Positions 32,059-38,735 of a stretch of DNA of 56,959 nucleotides are shown piece by piece. The position numbers and the translations under genes are program-made. The notes beneath the pieces are model-generated. The model had not been told where the DNA came from. It made no database searches and saw only the letters and a list, made by a program, of their open reading frames with translations. Source of the DNA: a virus. Location: IMG/VR virus record IMGVR_UViG_3300030098_005115, positions 1-56,959 of that record; one strand, written 5' to 3'. The stretch's first letter is position 1, and each line of letters starts with the position of its first letter.

Positions 32059-32553
32059 TTATCCTTTCTCTATTTTCCTGATCTCATCTTTAATTTCAGA
32101 ATAGTAATTAAACTGCTTATAAGTTCTTATTTTGTGGCAATTCCTACACCTTACTTCGCATTTATCTATTTCTTTCTTGATTGTTTTCCATGTGTACCCT
32201 TGAGACACTAGACCCATTACCCCTCTCCTACCTTCTATCTTTTTCTTAACTCCCCTAACATGATCAAACTCCAGAACCCTACTATCGTTTTCGCCACAAT
32301 CAACACAACCTTTTACGAAATAATCTTTTACTATTCTTAAATAATTTTTTTTCTTTAATTCCTTTTTTCTTAGATTTATATGCTTTGCTCTTTTTACTTT
32401 TCTTTTCGGGTACCAGACTTCATTGTGGTACTTCCGAGTACATATCTTACACTTACCTTGTCTGCCATATTTTTTAGTTTTATTTATGCTGAATTTATTT
32501 AGAGACTTGAACTTTAAACACGCTCCGCATCGTTTTGTTCTTTTTGTGATAGT
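32059..32553 (-). pseudogene. HNH endonuclease, open frame without a start codon (possible frameshift)
   Basis: An open frame of 164 codons encodes a complete HNH-type protein. It has an N-terminal CGAC...CKIC zinc pair, then CVDCGENDSRVLEFDHV, a long basic helix and CEVRCRNCHKIRTYKQF, where His and Asn of the HNH core and the structural cysteines are intact. The frame opens right after a TGA with no ATG, GTG or TTG before the first zinc motif. An ATG at 32572 in the neighbouring frame leads into the same region through an A-rich run (AAAAAGAACAAAA), so a one-base indel, real or a sequencing error, would restore a normal start. HNH proteins of this kind are homing or packaging-associated nucleases. 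Confidence 0.7.
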
Positions 32554-32646
32554 TCACTACCCCAGTATTCATTTTGTTTATGAAATTCATTTATCAATAA
32601 CGAAAATGTACAGTCCAACAATGCAATTAAGCCACTCTTAAATAAA

Positions 32647-32811
32647 TTATTTTTCATCATCATCTTTTAGAAGGCTATTAATCTTAGCCTCAATGCTATT
32701 TAACCTATAAGCTATGCTTATAAAAAACAATAAGATAAAAAGCACAAAGGCTTCCCAACCTAAAATAAAAGATAGGTTGTCGTTAAACAGTGAATCAAAA
32801 TAGTGTTTCAT
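32647..32811 (-). CDS. Small single-pass membrane protein, 54 aa
   Basis: ATG overlaps the stop of the upstream gene. Hydrophobic segment at residues about 14-35 (FILGWEAFVLFILLFFISIA), then a charged helix ending KDDDEK. N-terminal membrane anchor with a short coiled coil. Could affect host envelope or lysis timing. No family recognised. Confidence 0.55.
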   Translation of the reverse strand: MKHYFDSLFNDNLSFILGWEAFVLFILLFFISIAYRLNSIEAKINSLLKDDDEK

Positions 32812-33017
32812 TAAGTCCTCCTTGCAGTTACTTGTCTTTCCATTTCTTTTTCTCTGGTACTCGCAACATGATCTATCCGACTTTGTAAATCTTCATCTAC
32901 AAAATTACGACAAGCCAACAATATTTCAATTAAAGTTTGGCAAGTTCGAGTCCTAATTAAAGTAGGATCTATGTGCATAAAATTATATACTGGGTCTGTG
33001 TTATCGTTTACTCTCAT
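32811..33017 (-). CDS. Hypothetical protein, 68 aa
   Basis: I choose the second ATG (33017) because it overlaps the upstream stop as ATGA and has AAAGGGAATAAA before it. The product is helical (TLIRTRTCQTLIEILLACRN) with a charged C-terminus. No motif. Confidence 0.5.
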   Translation of the reverse strand: MRVNDNTDPVYNFMHIDPTLIRTRTCQTLIEILLACRNFVDEDLQSRIDHVASTREKEMERQVTARRT

Positions 33018-33199
33018 TTTATTCCCTTTCCTAAACAACTATTTGTAATTTGAAAAATCAAATCAAGTAGTTCTGCTTTGTTAATTTGAGGATAGTCTTC
33101 TAGGTTGTTTGTAAGTTCATTGATTCTCAAAAGCCCCTCCTCATACCTTTTCTGTAGCTCGGTTGCTTTTACCAAAAGCGTTTCTATCTCTAGTAGCAT
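33014..33199 (-). CDS. Hypothetical helical protein, about 61 aa
   Basis: The open frame extends further upstream into the preceding gene, but the likely start is the ATG at 33199 or the GTG at 33217, just after the upstream stop. Heptad-like helix (LLEIETLLVKATELQKRYEE) suggests a coiled coil. Function unknown. Confidence 0.45.
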   Translation of the reverse strand: MLLEIETLLVKATELQKRYEEGLLRINELTNNLEDYPQINKAELLDLIFQITNSCLGKGIK

Positions 33200-33218
33200 T
33201 TCATTATGACTAACCACA

Positions 33219-33533
33219 CTAAGCCTGACCCGTTTCAAAAAAGCTTTCGCCCTCATTAGCTTCTTTTTGCATCTGAGAAATCTCATCCTTAAAGTCTTCA
33301 ATTAATCTTTTTAATGGTTCTGGTTCACAATTGTAAAAACAGGCGATGTGAGTAGCGTGAAGCTTAGACATAACACTGCTAATCATGTGGTTCAAGTCCT
33401 GTCCTGATATATTATTAAACTTACACATATTAACAAAGTTTGTAAGTGCATTTAGCATAGAAGAATTTAGTATTTCGCAATATAGATTAAACTCATCATC
33501 GCTTAAGTAATCTTTTGTTTTCTCTTTACTCAT
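33219..33533 (-). CDS. Hypothetical helical protein, 104 aa
   Basis: Strong ribosome site (GGGGGTGAGTA). Mostly helical (DEFNLYCEILNSSMLNALTN), acidic, with a Gln/Glu-rich end. No catalytic motif. One of a set of coupled small early genes. Confidence 0.55.
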   Translation of the reverse strand: MSKEKTKDYLSDDEFNLYCEILNSSMLNALTNFVNMCKFNNISGQDLNHMISSVMSKLHATHIACFYNCEPEPLKRLIEDFKDEISQMQKEANEGESFFETGQA

Positions 33534-33545
33534 TACTCACCCCCT

Positions 33546-33818
33546 TTAGTTAGTGTATTCTAAGTTATGTCTCCACAATGAAACCTCTTCTGTGTTGACT
33601 CTATTTTTACAATCAGACTGAACGCCATCTTTTATTTCGATATATATTTTTTCATTATCGTAATCCAAAAAATTAGCATGGACAAAACCACCACTAATTC
33701 TATCCAAACCCCAAGCCCTTTTCTGCTCAATCTCAATTTGGTTTAGCCTTTCACTTAGTTGTGCAATTTCTTTTACGCTTAGTTTATTTTTATTAGGCAT
33801 CTTTACTTCTTTACTCAT
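33546..33818 (-). CDS. Hypothetical protein, 90 aa
   Basis: The start is set at 33818 because GGAGGAGGAG precedes that ATG and it overlaps the upstream stop (TAATG). The longer frame begins inside the previous gene. Helical first half (SVKEIAQLSERLNQIEIEQK), beta second half (KIYIEIKDGVQSD). Unknown. Confidence 0.55.
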   Translation of the reverse strand: MSKEVKMPNKNKLSVKEIAQLSERLNQIEIEQKRAWGLDRISGGFVHANFLDYDNEKIYIEIKDGVQSDCKNRVNTEEVSLWRHNLEYTN

Positions 33819-33976
33819 TACTCCTCCTCCTCTGATTTGTCTAGTTTTATTCTCCAATACTTTTGATCCTCTGATATATAATGTTCAGCGTGTTCTTCTA
33901 ATTCCTTCTTTGCATCCTCATAAGATTCAGCTTCTATAATCCCACTAGATTCTATCGTCCAATAATATTCTTTCAT
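33818..33976 (-). CDS. Hypothetical small acidic protein, 52 aa
   Basis: Starts MKEYYWTIESSG, preceded by GGAGGTAAGTA, and overlaps neighbours on both sides as TAATG. Contains EAESYEDAKKELEEHA, then a strand and an acidic tail. A small beta-hairpin-helix domain is likely. Unknown role. Confidence 0.5.
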   Translation of the reverse strand: MKEYYWTIESSGIIEAESYEDAKKELEEHAEHYISEDQKYWRIKLDKSEEEE

Positions 33977-34314
33977 TACTTACCTCCTAAATATGGTTTT
34001 AGTTCATCTTTATATCGTTTAGGCAATCTTCCAAAATTTGTACCTTTTATTATCTTCCCACATTTATGAACATCAGCATAATCAAGTACATAGCAATCAT
34101 TACCATCATCTTTCCATTTTTGAATTGTAATTCTGTGAGTATCATTATTGATAGCATCAACAATTCCCTTTTTAGCTTTAGTGCTTTTACCAAATAATTC
34201 GAAAAGAGAATCTCCAAAATCAAAATCTTCTGTATCCCACGCTTCTAATCCATCTTCACCAATATGCAAATTAGAGATTGATTCCCAATGCCATTCGTAA
34301 AAGTATTTACTCAT
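33976..34314 (-). CDS. Hypothetical protein, 112 aa
   Basis: First gene after the promoter and leader hairpin at 34335-34391, with GGAGTTAAATA as ribosome site. Aromatic-rich N-terminus (KYFYEWHWESISNLHIGEDG) and a C-terminal NFGRLPKRYKDELKPY. No known family. Confidence 0.55.
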   Translation of the reverse strand: MSKYFYEWHWESISNLHIGEDGLEAWDTEDFDFGDSLFELFGKSTKAKKGIVDAINNDTHRITIQKWKDDGNDCYVLDYADVHKCGKIIKGTNFGRLPKRYKDELKPYLGGK

Positions 34315-34334
34315 TATTTAACTCCTTGTTTTGT

Positions 34335-34353
34335 GGCATTTTTTTCTGATGCC
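34335..34353 (-). promoter_or_regulatory. Leader hairpin in the 5' UTR of the 112-aa gene
   Basis: GGCAT and ATGCC pair around a T-rich loop between the -10 box and the ribosome site. The leader at 34852-34870 has the same arrangement and the same flanks (TTTTGTGGCA and GCCGTTT). This suggests a shared 5' stabiliser or regulatory leader. Confidence 0.5.
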
Positions 34354-34360
34354 GTTTCTT

Positions 34361-34391
34361 ATTATACGCTTAAAAATTTAAAAAGTTCCAA
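34361..34391 (-). promoter_or_regulatory. Early promoter, TTGGAA-N19-TATAAT
   Basis: On the leftward strand TTGGAA (34386-34391) is followed 19 bases later by TATAAT (34361-34366), then the leader hairpin and gene. It lies partly in the 3' end of the upstream gene. Same form as four other sites in this block. Confidence 0.65.
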
Positions 34392-34833
34392 ATGTATTTT
34401 TTACTCTTCTAGCAAAATCTTTCTTTGCTAGTCTTTCGTCATCATACTTTCCTCTGGCAACATCTTCTTCTTGTATTTGGTCAAAAAATGCAGAAAGTGT
34501 TTTCTCATTAACATTGTTAGTATCGAAAAGTTTTTCTATGTGCCTAACGTATCTGTGAAATGTGCCTTTTAAATTTTGAAAATTTCTGGTCGAATAAACT
34601 TGGTATTCATCATCCCACCATATCTCGATGTAATAAATAGGTCTGACATATTTATTATGGTCGTGATTATCTGGTTCATAATCAACGTGTTTAAAATCAA
34701 TGCTAATATGATTTACATCTGGAAGATTCAAATAAAATGCAGTGTATTCACAATCAAATACATTAATATAATCATCCCACTTTTCCCTAGATAAGTCTGG
34801 CTTCCACTTGTATTTACCATGTTTAACTTTCAT
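34378..34833 (-). CDS. Hypothetical protein, 151 aa
   Basis: Aromatic-rich with alternating strands (VNHISIDFKHVDYEP, YIEIWWDDEYQVYS) and a C-terminal helical part (KKDFARRVKNTF). Ribosome site AAAAAAGGAGAAAT. Its promoter is at 34878-34910. No enzyme motif recognised. Confidence 0.6.
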   Translation of the reverse strand: MKVKHGKYKWKPDLSREKWDDYINVFDCEYTAFYLNLPDVNHISIDFKHVDYEPDNHDHNKYVRPIYYIEIWWDDEYQVYSTRNFQNLKGTFHRYVRHIEKLFDTNNVNEKTLSAFFDQIQEEDVARGKYDDERLAKKDFARRVKNTFGTF

Positions 34834-34851
34834 TATTTCTCCTTTTTTTGT

Positions 34852-34870
34852 GGCACTTTTTTTGTGTGCC
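34852..34870 (-). promoter_or_regulatory. Leader hairpin in the 5' UTR of the 151-aa gene
   Basis: GGCAC pairs with GTGCC around a T-rich loop, positioned between the -10 box and the ribosome site exactly as at 34335-34353. Confidence 0.5.
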
Positions 34871-34877
34871 GTTTACT

Positions 34878-34910
34878 CTTATACGCACTAAGTTTCCAAA
34901 AAGTTCCCAA
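34878..34910 (-). promoter_or_regulatory. Early promoter, TTGGGAA-N20-TATAAG
   Basis: Leftward TTGGGAA (34904-34910) and TATAAG (34878-34883) separated by 20 bases, in the gap before the 151-aa gene. One of five related sites. Confidence 0.6.
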
Positions 34911-34918
34911 CTTTTTTT

Positions 34919-35224
34919 TCACTCCTTATTTATATATGTATCTTTTTCTAAAATTCGATAACGATACTTTGAACTTTGAAAACTAACTTTTGAAATTTCA
35001 ATAAATTCCACAAGCTTCTTGTCTTCCCATAATAATATAGTCCTTACATAATCCAGTACATCTTTATTAATCCGTTCATTTTTGTAACTCAACATTCTTA
35101 CAGAACTTCCATCAAACTCATCGGTAGTCAGTTCAATGTCGCTAGGGTCTCCCCCACAAATGCCAAATAAGAGCATTATCTTAGCCTCTACGGGCGTTTT
35201 GTGATTGTAGCTATACTTATACAT
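34919..35224 (-). CDS. Hypothetical protein, 101 aa
   Basis: Starts MYKYSYNHKTPVEAK, then GICGGDPSDIELTTDEFDG. Mixed alpha/beta, no known motif. Its start overlaps the end of the 89-aa gene upstream by eight bases. Confidence 0.55.
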   Translation of the reverse strand: MYKYSYNHKTPVEAKIMLLFGICGGDPSDIELTTDEFDGSSVRMLSYKNERINKDVLDYVRTILLWEDKKLVEFIEISKVSFQSSKYRYRILEKDTYINKE

Positions 35225-35486
35225 AGCCAGACCAATCAGTCTTCATATGGATTGGATAGTTATCCCCCCTTAAATTCAAGATATTATAATCATTCCACTC
35301 TACTGCATCGTGCAAATCAAACCCTTCGTGTAACATTAGCAAATCTATTATCTTGTCGGTATCGTAAACGAGTACTGGCGTATCGTTTATTGCTATACCA
35401 ATAATTGCCTTGTCTAAATAATCTGGTTCAAGTATTACTGCATCTGGATTTATTCCTGATAGCACTTCTCTAAAATCATTACCCAT
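35217..35486 (-). CDS. Hypothetical acidic protein, 89 aa
   Basis: Acidic, with AVILEPDYLDKAIIGIAIND and VLVYDTDKIIDLL, then an MHEGFDLHDAVEWNDYNI segment. The strand-helix alternation suggests a compact alpha/beta fold. It overlaps both neighbours. Acidic phage proteins of this kind sometimes mimic DNA, but nothing here proves that. Confidence 0.55.
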   Translation of the reverse strand: MGNDFREVLSGINPDAVILEPDYLDKAIIGIAINDTPVLVYDTDKIIDLLMLHEGFDLHDAVEWNDYNILNLRGDNYPIHMKTDWSGYV

Positions 35487-36045
35487 TTTTCATAGCCTCT
35501 TTTAATATTTTTATACTGCTTCTCTTGTCGTAAGTCTCTTTGATAATATTTCTTTGAAAAGCACCAAAACGATTAAATTCCATAATTATTATTGGAACAT
35601 ATTCAATCCAATCAAAGTTGTCCGCCCACCATGAAATATAATCCTCTAGTCGGACATCAGTAACTCTTGAGTAGTTTTCTATTTCTATTAAAAAAATACC
35701 TGATGTTTGATCAAAATAATAACCATCTGGAGTTCTTCTGCATCTTTCATAGTCCGCACTCTCTTCAAATAGATTCTCTTGGTAGATTTGTGCTTGTTTG
35801 TGAAAATCATAAAACCTAACAAGTGGAAATTTTTTATGGATTGCTTTTACTTGGTTGATTTGCTTTATAAGTGTTTCATTCTTAACACCCCTGCCTCTCT
35901 TCTTTGAAACATTTATCATCCTTACCTCTTCAAACTTTTGGACATCCTCGAAAGAGTTGATTGTTTTCCAATCTCTTGGATTTTTAGTCTTTCTTTTTCT
36001 TACTAACGTTTTTAGTTGTTTTTCATAGGTCTGTTTAATTGTCAT
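35479..36045 (-). CDS. Possible nuclease-fold protein, 188 aa
   Basis: Basic first 70 residues (KTLVRKRKTKNPRDWK, KKRGRGVKNE). Then PDGYYFDQTSGIFLIEIEN, where Pro-Asp and a following E-x-E strand imitate the PD-(D/E)XK core but the usual lysine is Asn. A tryptophan-rich helix follows (YISWWADNFDWIEYV). It may be an inactive or divergent nuclease, or a homing-type DNA-binding protein. ATGA overlap with the upstream gene. Confidence 0.45.
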   Translation of the reverse strand: MTIKQTYEKQLKTLVRKRKTKNPRDWKTINSFEDVQKFEEVRMINVSKKRGRGVKNETLIKQINQVKAIHKKFPLVRFYDFHKQAQIYQENLFEESADYERCRRTPDGYYFDQTSGIFLIEIENYSRVTDVRLEDYISWWADNFDWIEYVPIIIMEFNRFGAFQRNIIKETYDKRSSIKILKEAMKNG

Positions 36046-36428
36046 TGACTCGCCTTATTTTCAAAATATTCTTGAATCTCATCTTGCATTACAGACCTCT
36101 GTGCTTTTCTCAAAAGCTGATCTGATTCTGTAAGTTGTTTTTTTAATTTCTTAATTTTCATTTCCCTTCTCTCAACCCTTCTCTCGTGCCTTAGCTTATC
36201 TTCTAATTCGCTAAGATACATAAACTTAAAATCATTTGTATTATCTATCTTTAATTGAAGTAGGTTAGCGGAGATATAAACTGCTAGATCTAAAGCCTCT
36301 TCTAGTGCTTCTCTTGTCCAATCTCTACCATCGTGAATATTTATTTCGCCACCATACTCAGACTTACCCTTGTCTAGTCTATATTTAATTAACTTAATAA
36401 TCTCTTTGTTGTATCCTTTTACCCTCAT
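36042..36428 (-). CDS. Hypothetical coiled-coil protein, 128 aa
   Basis: N-terminal part contains GGEINIHDGRDWTREALEEA then LDLAVYISANLLQL, a form reminiscent of MazG-like or other nucleotide-pyrophosphohydrolase helices, but I see no EExxE pair to support that. The C-terminal half is a basic coiled coil (RHERRVERREMKIKKLKKQL). Function unknown. Confidence 0.5.
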   Translation of the reverse strand: MRVKGYNKEIIKLIKYRLDKGKSEYGGEINIHDGRDWTREALEEALDLAVYISANLLQLKIDNTNDFKFMYLSELEDKLRHERRVERREMKIKKLKKQLTESDQLLRKAQRSVMQDEIQEYFENKASQ

Positions 36429-36438
36429 CTTTATCCTT

Positions 36439-36555
36439 TTATTTAGCTATGAAAAAGACAAACCCATTCTGGTAGAACCATACAAGAGTTGTCCAGATCC
36501 ATAAACTTATTGATATTCTGTAAATTACTTTAATTATAGGAATTACTTGTTGCAT
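36439..36555 (-). CDS. Membrane peptide, 38 aa
   Basis: ATG lies within the end of the upstream membrane-peptide gene. One hydrophobic segment (VIYRISISLWIWTTLVWFY). Part of a pair with the next entry. Possibly envelope-acting. Confidence 0.45.
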   Translation of the reverse strand: MQQVIPIIKVIYRISISLWIWTTLVWFYQNGFVFFIAK

Positions 36556-36707
36556 TGTAAAATCGTTACCTCCGTTTGTAATTGAACTATCTCGGTCTCT
36601 GCCAAATTTAACTCCTTGCGGTAATTTTCTATGATTTTATTTTTTTGATAGTTATTTACAAAAGCGGATACGACTACAATCGCTAGTATTATATTATATA
36701 TGGGCAT
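36543..36707 (-). CDS. Small membrane protein with coiled coil, 54 aa
   Basis: Begins MPIYNIILAIVVVSAFVNN, an N-terminal membrane segment, then a Glu/Lys heptad helix. Its ATG overlaps the upstream stop (TAATG) and its end overlaps the 38-aa membrane gene by 13 bases. The nested layout resembles phage Rz/Rz1 spanins, but there is no lipobox, so I do not call it one. Confidence 0.5.
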   Translation of the reverse strand: MPIYNIILAIVVVSAFVNNYQKNKIIENYRKELNLAETEIVQLQTEVTILQCNK

Positions 36708-36928
36708 TAGTCTTGCCCCATGTCTGGGTCTGGTTCGTAGTCAGTAAACCATTCTAAAACATCTCCACAATCATCGCAGACTCTGCAACCTTGAATATTT
36801 AATTCTGGCTCGTGTCCTATTTCCTCAATGCTATTGTGCGGACACTCCTTAACTTTTGTTGGTTGGTTAAAGAGTGCTTGTGCTTCTTGATAATCAAAGT
36901 CTAATAATAGTTCTTTTATTCTACCCAT
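36707..36928 (-). CDS. Zinc-finger-like protein, 73 aa
   Basis: C-terminal part has ECPHNSIEEIGH with a later CRVCDDCGDVLEW, four cysteines plus histidines in the spacing of a zinc ribbon (the form seen in transcription-factor ribbons and in phage proteins of unknown role). Acidic tail DYEPDPDMGQ. Could influence transcription. Not tested. Confidence 0.55.
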   Translation of the reverse strand: MGRIKELLLDFDYQEAQALFNQPTKVKECPHNSIEEIGHEPELNIQGCRVCDDCGDVLEWFTDYEPDPDMGQD

Positions 36929-36957
36929 TTTATTTTCCTTTATTCAAGTCTCGTTAG

Positions 36958-37245
36958 TTAATCTATAATCTCATACGAATAAAAGCCGTTTGAACTTTTT
37001 ACAATTTTTAAATCATAAAAAAAATCATTTTCAGCTATGTTATTAATTTCATCCCATAAATCATGCTCCTCTAATTTGACTGGGTAACACCAATAAATAT
37101 TATCATTACAAATGATTACTGTTTTTGCGTTTTGTACGTCAATGCTGTTTGGATCTCTTGTTCTTTTCATGTTTTGAATACCATCATAATAATTATTCCA
37201 ATAATCATTCGATTTTGTTTTTATATCATATTTATTTTTTTTCAT
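36958..37245 (-). CDS. Hypothetical protein, 95 aa
   Basis: Lies downstream of the promoter at 37275-37305. Pattern NDYWNNYYDGIQNMKRTRDP, then a strand-rich half (TVIICNDNIYWCYPVKLE). No known family. Confidence 0.55.
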   Translation of the reverse strand: MKKNKYDIKTKSNDYWNNYYDGIQNMKRTRDPNSIDVQNAKTVIICNDNIYWCYPVKLEEHDLWDEINNIAENDFFYDLKIVKSSNGFYSYEIID

Positions 37246-37274
37246 TTTGTTATCTATCCTTTCGTTAGTTACTT

Positions 37275-37305
37275 ATATAACTACTTACTTACTATTTTGT
37301 TCCAA
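37275..37305 (-). promoter_or_regulatory. Early promoter, TTGGAA-N19-TTATAT
   Basis: Leftward TTGGAA (37300-37305) then TTATAT (37275-37280) after 19 bases. It overlaps the 3' end of the upstream 71-aa gene and precedes the 95-aa gene. The -10 box is weaker than in the sister sites. Confidence 0.45.
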
Positions 37306-37500
37306 CTTATTTTTATTTACGTTTAAAACATCTTCATATTCTTTTTCTATTTGAGTTTTCTCTTCATCGGGAAACCCGTACCAATCGTCTGCTTTTTCAA
37401 GTAAATAAATAATTTCTTGCATCGGATCATAAGATTTATTTATTATCCAATCTGCAATTTTTTGATATTTTTTACGCATTTTATACTTAATCTCCTTCAT
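37285..37500 (-). CDS. Hypothetical protein, 71 aa
   Basis: Short helical protein (KIADWIINKSYDPMQEII, ADDWYGFPDEEKTQIEKEY). Overlaps the DUF7249-like gene upstream by 16 bases. No motif. Confidence 0.5.
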   Translation of the reverse strand: MKEIKYKMRKKYQKIADWIINKSYDPMQEIIYLLEKADDWYGFPDEEKTQIEKEYEDVLNVNKNKLEQNSK

Positions 37501-37786
37501 GCTTTTTTATTGCTTCCTCTCGCTCCTCCCATAGAAACTCAGCTACTTCATAGAAATTAACCTCTTTTATAGAACTGTTTACCATGTCAGAAATAAACCC
37601 ATGCGGAAAGCTACAATCATCCGCCATTTCCAGAGCCCATTCTTCTAGCTTTTTACTTAACTCATGCACATCCTCAGAATCAGAGGCGAGTTCTAGGGAG
37701 TGCCTATAATCCTCTTCTTCGTTTGTTATCCACAAATTAAAGTTCCAAGTCTCATAATTTGTCCAACCGTTATATTCTTTATTCAT
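37487..37786 (-). CDS. DUF7249-like protein, 99 aa
   Basis: Begins MNKEYNGWTNYETWNFNLWI. The YNGWTNYETWN signature defines a family found in many phages, plasmids and archaeal viruses, annotated as DUF7249 (recalled, not searched). The rest is helical and acidic. Biochemical function is not known for the family. It is coupled to the 71-aa gene on each side. Confidence 0.7.
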   Translation of the reverse strand: MNKEYNGWTNYETWNFNLWITNEEEDYRHSLELASDSEDVHELSKKLEEWALEMADDCSFPHGFISDMVNSSIKEVNFYEVAEFLWEEREEAIKKHEGD

Positions 37787-37994
37787 TGTTAGAATCTCCT
37801 TTTATTTCCCAAGTCAACCAATTTTCAAACATTCTTTGTATTTGTAATGATGACTTGCTCATTAAAAAAACAGAATTAAAACTAGATTTATTTACTGATG
37901 GATTATGTACCATTGTTTTCTTCATCTCAGAATTTAAAGACCTCCACCAATGGAGTGCCTTTATTCTGGTATTGTTTACCTCTATTTGTTTCAT
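37779..37994 (-). CDS. Hypothetical protein, 71 aa
   Basis: First gene downstream of the promoter at 38033-38063. Begins MKQIEVNNTRIKALHWWRSL. Serine-rich helices follow. Ribosome site AATAGGAGTAAATAA. No family recognised. Confidence 0.55.
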   Translation of the reverse strand: MKQIEVNNTRIKALHWWRSLNSEMKKTMVHNPSVNKSSFNSVFLMSKSSLQIQRMFENWLTWEIKGDSNNE

Positions 37995-38032
37995 TTTATT
38001 TACTCCTATTATTTATTGTTGTTTGTTTACTT

Positions 38033-38063
38033 GTTATACTACACTTTTAAAATAAAGTTCCCA
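38033..38063 (-). promoter_or_regulatory. Early promoter, TGGGAA-N19-TATAAC
   Basis: Leftward TGGGAA (38058-38063) and TATAAC (38033-38038), 19 bases apart, followed by an A/C-rich leader (AAGTAAACAAACAACAAT) and the 71-aa gene. Confidence 0.65.
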
Positions 38064-38117
38064 TTTATTCTTTTTTCTCATTTTATTTAAAATTTTCTTA
38101 TCTTTAACTATATTCAT
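38034..38117 (-). CDS. Possible basic peptide, 27 aa
   Basis: ATG overlaps the upstream stop (TAATG) and the frame ends inside the promoter at 38033. Very basic (DKKILNKMRKKNKWELYF). Could be a real coupled peptide or a chance frame. Confidence 0.25.
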   Translation of the reverse strand: MNIVKDKKILNKMRKKNKWELYFKSVV

Positions 38118-38305
38118 TAATAGCACTCGCCCTTTTCGATGTTTGGTATTTGTTTTAATACCTCTTTTATTGTGTCCTCATGGATAGTTCCGCAACCATC
38201 CCAATTATAACCATCTTTTAAAACAAGCCAATACCCATCTAAATCCTTATAATACGACTCTATTCTTTTATCTTTTTTAATTATTTTATTTAATATTTTA
38301 CTCAT
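38117..38305 (-). CDS. Hypothetical protein, 62 aa
   Basis: Begins MSKILNKIIKKDKRIESYY, then LDGYWLVLKDGYNWDGCGTI, a small alpha/beta domain with a strand hairpin. Preceded by AAAAAAAGGATATT. No known motif beyond that. Confidence 0.55.
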   Translation of the reverse strand: MSKILNKIIKKDKRIESYYKDLDGYWLVLKDGYNWDGCGTIHEDTIKEVLKQIPNIEKGECY

Positions 38306-38355
38306 TTTTTAATATCCTTTTTTTGTTGTTAAATAAATTTTGAAAAGTCATGTTT

Positions 38356-38372
38356 AGGACTTTTTAAGTCCT
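38356..38372. terminator. Short perfect hairpin
   Basis: AGGACTT (38356-38362) pairs with AAGTCCT (38366-38372) around a three-base loop. It lies between the membrane peptide and the 62-aa gene. Leftward flank is A-rich then TTTT after eight bases, so a weak terminator is possible. Confidence 0.45.
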
Positions 38373-38384
38373 TAAAAACTTTTA

Positions 38385-38468
38385 TTAATCAAATAATTTA
38401 TTCCCTATGATGGCAAATATAATAAACCCAACCACCATAAAAATAATCTCAAATATTGTTATCCACAT
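38385..38468 (-). CDS. Membrane peptide, 27 aa
   Basis: ATG start directly after the upstream gene's stop region, with AAGAGGTAAATAAA as ribosome site. Almost entirely hydrophobic (IFEIIFMVVGFIIFAIIG). Single-pass membrane peptide of unknown role. Confidence 0.45.
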   Translation of the reverse strand: MWITIFEIIFMVVGFIIFAIIGNKLFD

Positions 38469-38469
38469 T

Positions 38470-38667
38470 TTATTTACCTCTTAGTTTAAGTATTTCAATT
38501 CTCCATTCTTTAAATTCTTTATAGGTCATTGTTCTTATATTTGGTGATCCGTATCTATAGAACGATTCAACTGTAACAGTATTACCTTTTCTAATCATTG
38601 TAGTCATAGCGGTATCATTCCAATTAACCTCTTTTTTTGATTCATTATTTTTGAGCGTAAGTATCAT
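38470..38667 (-). CDS. Hypothetical protein, 65 aa
   Basis: Downstream of its own promoter (38696-38726), ribosome site AAGGAGTAATAAA. Small beta-rich protein (TMIRKGNTVTVESFYRYGS) ending in a basic helix. Unknown. Confidence 0.55.
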   Translation of the reverse strand: MILTLKNNESKKEVNWNDTAMTTMIRKGNTVTVESFYRYGSPNIRTMTYKEFKEWRIEILKLRGK

Positions 38668-38695
38668 TTTATTACTCCTTGTTTGTTGTTTAGTT

Positions 38696-38726
38696 GTTAT
38701 ACTTTATTAAGTTTATTTAGTTCCAA
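38696..38726 (-). promoter_or_regulatory. Early promoter, TTGGAA-N19-TATAAC
   Basis: Leftward TTGGAA (38721-38726) and TATAAC (38696-38701) separated by 19 bases, followed by an AACTAAACAACAAAC leader. It starts ten bases after the tRNA-like element. Confidence 0.7.
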
Positions 38727-38735
38727 TTTTATTTG

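Noticed and set aside
36439-36707. Rz/Rz1 spanin pair
   Set aside because: The overlapping membrane genes look similar in layout, but neither has a lipoprotein signal (lipobox) and they are in the early block.
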